A stretch of 20,145 nt of DNA from Alphaproteobacteria bacterium (lineage in GTDB: Bacteria > Pseudomonadota > Alphaproteobacteria > Acetobacterales > Acetobacteraceae), in NCBI GenBank assembly GCA_013298245.1, contig JAAFHD010000013.1:1-20145 (forward strand). Reading direction: 5' to 3'. A program made the translations under genes and the position numbers. Positions 17,497 to 20,145 of the stretch are shown here, in pieces (positions within the stretch are counted from its first letter, which is position 1; each line of letters starts with the position of its first letter). The notes under the pieces are model-generated. The model searched no databases and was not told the origin of the DNA. It saw only the letters and a program-made list of their open reading frames with translations.

Positions 17497-18275
17497 ACCC
17501 ACGCGTGTTGAAATGGCTGGCGCCGCTTGTCGTCGGCGTGTTGTTCCTGGGCGGTTGGGAATGGATGGTGCGCGCGCGCGAAATCCCGCACTTCATCCTG
17601 CCAGGCCCGTGGCTGATCGCGCAGACATTGGTGCGCGATTGGCACACGCTGTCAGGCTCGCTCTGGATCACCTTGCAGATCACGTTTTCCGCGCTGGCGG
17701 CAGCCGCGATCCTGGGCCTGGTGCTCGCGATTCTCTTCGCGCAGTCGCGTGTGATCGAGATGTCGCTGTTTCCTTACGCGGTGATTTTGCAGGTCACACC
17801 CATCGTCGCCATCGCGCCGCTGATCATCATCTGGGCGGATAATGTGCTGCTGGCGCTGCTGATCTGCGCCTGGATCGTCGCCTTCTTCCCGATCCTGTCC
17901 AACACCACGGTCGGGCTGAACAGCGCGGACCGCAACCTGGTGGATCTGTTCCGATTGTACGGCGCATCGCGCTGGCAGGTGTTGATGCGATTGCGCTTGC
18001 CGACAGCGATGCCCTTCTTCCTCGCGGGCCTGCGAATCTCCGGCGGCTTGGCGCTGATCGGCGCGATCGTCGCGGAGTTCGTGGCAGGCACCGGCGGCCG
18101 TGAATCCGGCCTCGCCTATCGCATCCTGGAGGCCGGCTACCAGCTGCAGATCGCGCGCATGTTCGCGGCCCTTGTGCTGGTCTCCGCCACCGGCATCGCG
18201 ATCTTCGCGGCGATGTCCTGGCTGTCGCACATGCTGCTGCGCCGCTGGCATGAAAGTGCTGGAGAACAGCCATGA
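17493..18275 (+). CDS. ABC transporter permease (SsuC/TauC/NMT1 type)
   Basis: The 260-residue protein has about six membrane spans: residues 8-25, 61-85, about 90-125, 125-145, 190-215 and 225-245. It has the cytoplasmic EAA-loop of binding-protein-dependent permeases, here DLFRLYGASRWQVLMRLRLPTAMPFFLAGLRI, which contacts the ATPase. The LPGPWLIAQTL at the N-terminus and VAIAPLIIIWADNVLLALL after span 3 are typical of the nitrate/sulfonate/NMT1 group. It lacks a partner permease, so it would act as a homodimer. It starts by ATGA overlap with the amidohydrolase and ends by ATGA overlap with the CodA-like gene, so the whole set is translationally coupled. The start is the ATG at 17493; the open frame further upstream is a shadow of the amidohydrolase gene. 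Confidence 0.92.
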   Translation: MNPRVLKWLAPLVVGVLFLGGWEWMVRAREIPHFILPGPWLIAQTLVRDWHTLSGSLWITLQITFSALAAAAILGLVLAILFAQSRVIEMSLFPYAVILQVTPIVAIAPLIIIWADNVLLALLICAWIVAFFPILSNTTVGLNSADRNLVDLFRLYGASRWQVLMRLRLPTAMPFFLAGLRISGGLALIGAIVAEFVAGTGGRESGLAYRILEAGYQLQIARMFAALVLVSATGIAIFAAMSWLSHMLLRRWHESAGEQP

Positions 18276-19573
18276 AGGACCTCGGCGCCACCTATTGGCT
18301 GCGCGATGCGCGCGTGCCGGCCACGCTGACCGATGCGGGTGGCGAGGGCCTCGCACGCCTGGATGTGCGCATCGAACACGGGCGCATCGCGGCGCTGGCA
18401 CCAGCTGGCACTGCACCTGATGGCGTATCGCTGGACGGCGGCCAGCTCTGGCCTGGTTTCGTCGATGCGCACACACATCTGGACAAGGGCCATATCTGGC
18501 CGCGCAGCCCCAACCCGACCGGCGATTTCGCCGGCGCCATCAACGCCGTCATGGCCGATCGCGGCGCCGCATGGACCGAGGCCGATATGCGCGCGCGCGC
18601 CGAATTCGCGCTGCGTTGTGCGCATGCCTACGGCACGGTTGCGCTCCGCACGCATCTGGACAGCTACCTGCCGCATGCGCGCACCACCTGGCCGCTCTTC
18701 GCGAAGCTGCGCGACGAATGGGCGGGGCGTGTCGATCTGCAACTCGTCTCCATCGCGCCGCTGGACCGCTTTGCGGGGCCTGATGGCGCGGAGCTGGCCG
18801 ACCTGGTGGCCAAGCATGGCGGCACGCTCGGCATGGTCACGCGGCTCGAAGGCCATGTGCATGACGCGCTGCCCGATGATTTCCAGCCGATGCTGGACGG
18901 CTTCTTCGCGCTGGCCGAAGCGCGCGGCCTGGCGCTGGATCTGCACGTGGACGAAAGCGGCGACAGCGGCGCGCGCGCGCTGCGCGAAATCGCGCTGACC
19001 GCGGCCCGCAGAAAATTCCGCGCGCCGATCCAATGCGGGCATTGCTGCTCATTGTCTATACAACCGGATGACTTCGCCGCGGAGACCATCGCGCGCGTGG
19101 CCGAGGCCGGCATCCGCATCGTGGTTCTGCCCATGTGCAACATGTACCTGCAAGCCCGCGCGCCCGGCCGCACGCCGCGTTGGCGTGGCGTGACGCTGGT
19201 GCATGAACTGGCCGCCGCCGGCGTGCCGGTGTCGCTGGCATCGGACAACACGCGCGACCCGTTCTACGCCTATGGCGACCTGGATATGGTGGAAGTGTTC
19301 CGCGAGGCCACGCGCATCCTGCAACTGGACCACCCCATCGCCGCCTGGCCGCGCGCGGTGACGGCGACACCCGCGGCCGCGATGGGCCTGGCGGATCGCG
19401 GCATGATCCGCGTCGGCGCACCGGCGGATCTGGTGGTGTTCCGAGCGCGTGGCTGGACGGAATTTCTGTCGCGCCCGCAGGCGGATCGCGTGGTGATTCG
19501 CGCCGGCCGCGTGCTGGATGCGGCGGTGCCGGATTATCGCGAACTCGACGCGATCACCGGCGGCGCGGGCTGA
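18272..19573 (+). CDS. Cytosine deaminase-like (CodA-related) amidohydrolase of unknown substrate
   Basis: The 433-residue protein aligns with E. coli CodA across its length. Metal and catalytic residues are kept: H67 and H69 (VDAHTHLD), H225 and E228 (LDLHVDES), H257 (CGHCCS) and D325 (LASDNTRDPF). The substrate-recognition residues differ, by my alignment from memory. CodA Gln156, which reads the cytosine edge, is replaced by proline (P163 in VSIAPLDRF). Asp314 is N326 and Trp319 is F331. Enzymes with such changes deaminate or hydrolyse other rings, so cytosine should not be assumed. VLPMCNMYLQAR matches CodA's NPLVNIHLQGR. The ATG at 18272 overlaps the permease stop by ATGA, which makes this the fifth gene of the cluster. 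It ends 2 bases before the convergent oxidoreductase. Confidence 0.85.
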   Translation: MKDLGATYWLRDARVPATLTDAGGEGLARLDVRIEHGRIAALAPAGTAPDGVSLDGGQLWPGFVDAHTHLDKGHIWPRSPNPTGDFAGAINAVMADRGAAWTEADMRARAEFALRCAHAYGTVALRTHLDSYLPHARTTWPLFAKLRDEWAGRVDLQLVSIAPLDRFAGPDGAELADLVAKHGGTLGMVTRLEGHVHDALPDDFQPMLDGFFALAEARGLALDLHVDESGDSGARALREIALTAARRKFRAPIQCGHCCSLSIQPDDFAAETIARVAEAGIRIVVLPMCNMYLQARAPGRTPRWRGVTLVHELAAAGVPVSLASDNTRDPFYAYGDLDMVEVFREATRILQLDHPIAAWPRAVTATPAAAMGLADRGMIRVGAPADLVVFRARGWTEFLSRPQADRVVIRAGRVLDAAVPDYRELDAITGGAG

Positions 19574-19575
19574 TG

Positions 19576-20145
19576 CTACCAGCGCGCCAGCCGCGCGGAG
19601 ACTCGCGCCAGGAAGCCGCGCCGATCCGCATCGCCGCGCTGGTCCATCCGCGTCAGGTACAGCCAATCCAGCTTGCAACCCTTGGCGCAAAGGCGGCGGA
19701 TGCCGCTGCCCAGCACGCGCCGATCAGGCCAGCCGAGATACCACAGCAGCCACAGCGGCGAGCCATAGGTGGTCACCACGCCGATGCGCTTGATGTTGGT
19801 CAGTGCGGGTTGAATCGCGCCCTCGCCCAGCGTGAAGGTGACGCCTGGCACCCAGATGCGGTCGAACCAGCCCTTCAGGATGGCCGGCATGCCGTACCAC
19901 CAGGTGGGGTAGACCAGCAGCAGCGCATCAGCGTCGCGCAGTTGCGCGATGTCGTCTTCGATGCCGCGCTGGTTGGCGGCATTGTCGTGATAGACGCCGC
20001 GTTCTTCCGCGCTGAGCACGGGGTCGAACCCTTCGGCGTAGAGGTCGCGCAACATGACCTGGTGGCCCGCCGATTCCAGCGCGCGAACCGCCGCATCCTT
20101 CAACGCCGCCGAGAAACTATCCGCGCGCGGATGCGCGTGCACGAG
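19576..20145 (-). CDS. NAD(P)H-dependent quinone oxidoreductase-like flavoprotein (5' end cut by window)
   Basis: About 189 residues are visible, starting LVHAHPRADSFSAAL, the FMN/FAD-binding start of flavodoxin-fold NAD(P)H:quinone oxidoreductases (NQO1/MdaB/KefF type). YPTWWYGMPAILKGWFDRIWVPGVTF is the family signature between the flavin-contacting strand and the active-site loop. The residues before LVHAH (usually only a few) lie beyond the right edge, so the GTG at 20142 is internal. These enzymes transfer two electrons from NAD(P)H to quinones or related electrophiles in the cytoplasm. The C-terminal segment, with RRLCAKGCKLDWLYLTRMDQ, has two cysteines but no metal motif. It is convergent with the CodA-like gene, with 2 bp between the stop codons. 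The actual substrate is not known. Confidence 0.85.
   Translation of the reverse strand, partial: LVHAHPRADSFSAALKDAAVRALESAGHQVMLRDLYAEGFDPVLSAEERGVYHDNAANQRGIEDDIAQLRDADALLLVYPTWWYGMPAILKGWFDRIWVPGVTFTLGEGAIQPALTNIKRIGVVTTYGSPLWLLWYLGWPDRRVLGSGIRRLCAKGCKLDWLYLTRMDQRGDADRRGFLARVSARLARW

Noticed and set aside
16216..17502. Minus-strand open frame of about 430 codons opposite the amidohydrolase gene
   Set aside because: Antisense shadow of a well-supported amidohydrolase with intact metal residues.

Overview
The window is GC-rich, densely packed bacterial DNA with strong G/C third-position bias, many ATGA start/stop overlaps and alphaproteobacterial-looking proteins. The protein types and their similarity to remembered homologues suggest a Rhodospirillales/Acetobacteraceae-type alphaproteobacterium; this placement is inference from memory. 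There are 18 protein genes, two of them cut by the window edges. I see no RNA gene, insertion sequence, prophage or CRISPR array.

Left part (1-3810). The 3' half of a CaiB/BaiF CoA-transferase meets a convergent DUF2244 membrane protein gene. Endonuclease III (nth) runs divergently from that. A VapB/VapC-like toxin-antitoxin pair follows, and its toxin gene overlaps the start of an FAD-dependent oxidoreductase. A terminator-like hairpin built from two GCTAGC sites 21 bp apart lies at the nth/vapB junction.

Middle part (3811-9707). metK has a leader that can fold in two mutually exclusive ways, one of which buries the likely ribosome binding site. A DUF4760-type membrane protein gene of visibly lower GC sits between metK and trmB. 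Next comes a large, probably type I secreted protein with seven propeller-like repeats followed by RTX calcium-binding modules, then a TauE/SafE (TSUP) permease.

Right part (9708-20145). sucA and sucB encode E1 and E2 of 2-oxoglutarate dehydrogenase and end at a good intrinsic terminator; lpd is not present. A small charged protein of unknown function follows. Then comes a tight five-gene cluster: a periplasmic binding protein (NMT1/THI5-like), ABC ATPase, ATZ/TRZ-type amidohydrolase, ABC permease and a CodA-like amidohydrolase. I read it as an import-and-hydrolysis pathway for a small nitrogen compound, probably a heterocycle. The CodA-like enzyme keeps its metal-site residues but has lost the residues that recognise cytosine, so the substrate is open. 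This is the best candidate for an undescribed system here. A convergent NAD(P)H:quinone-oxidoreductase-like flavoprotein gene runs off the right edge.
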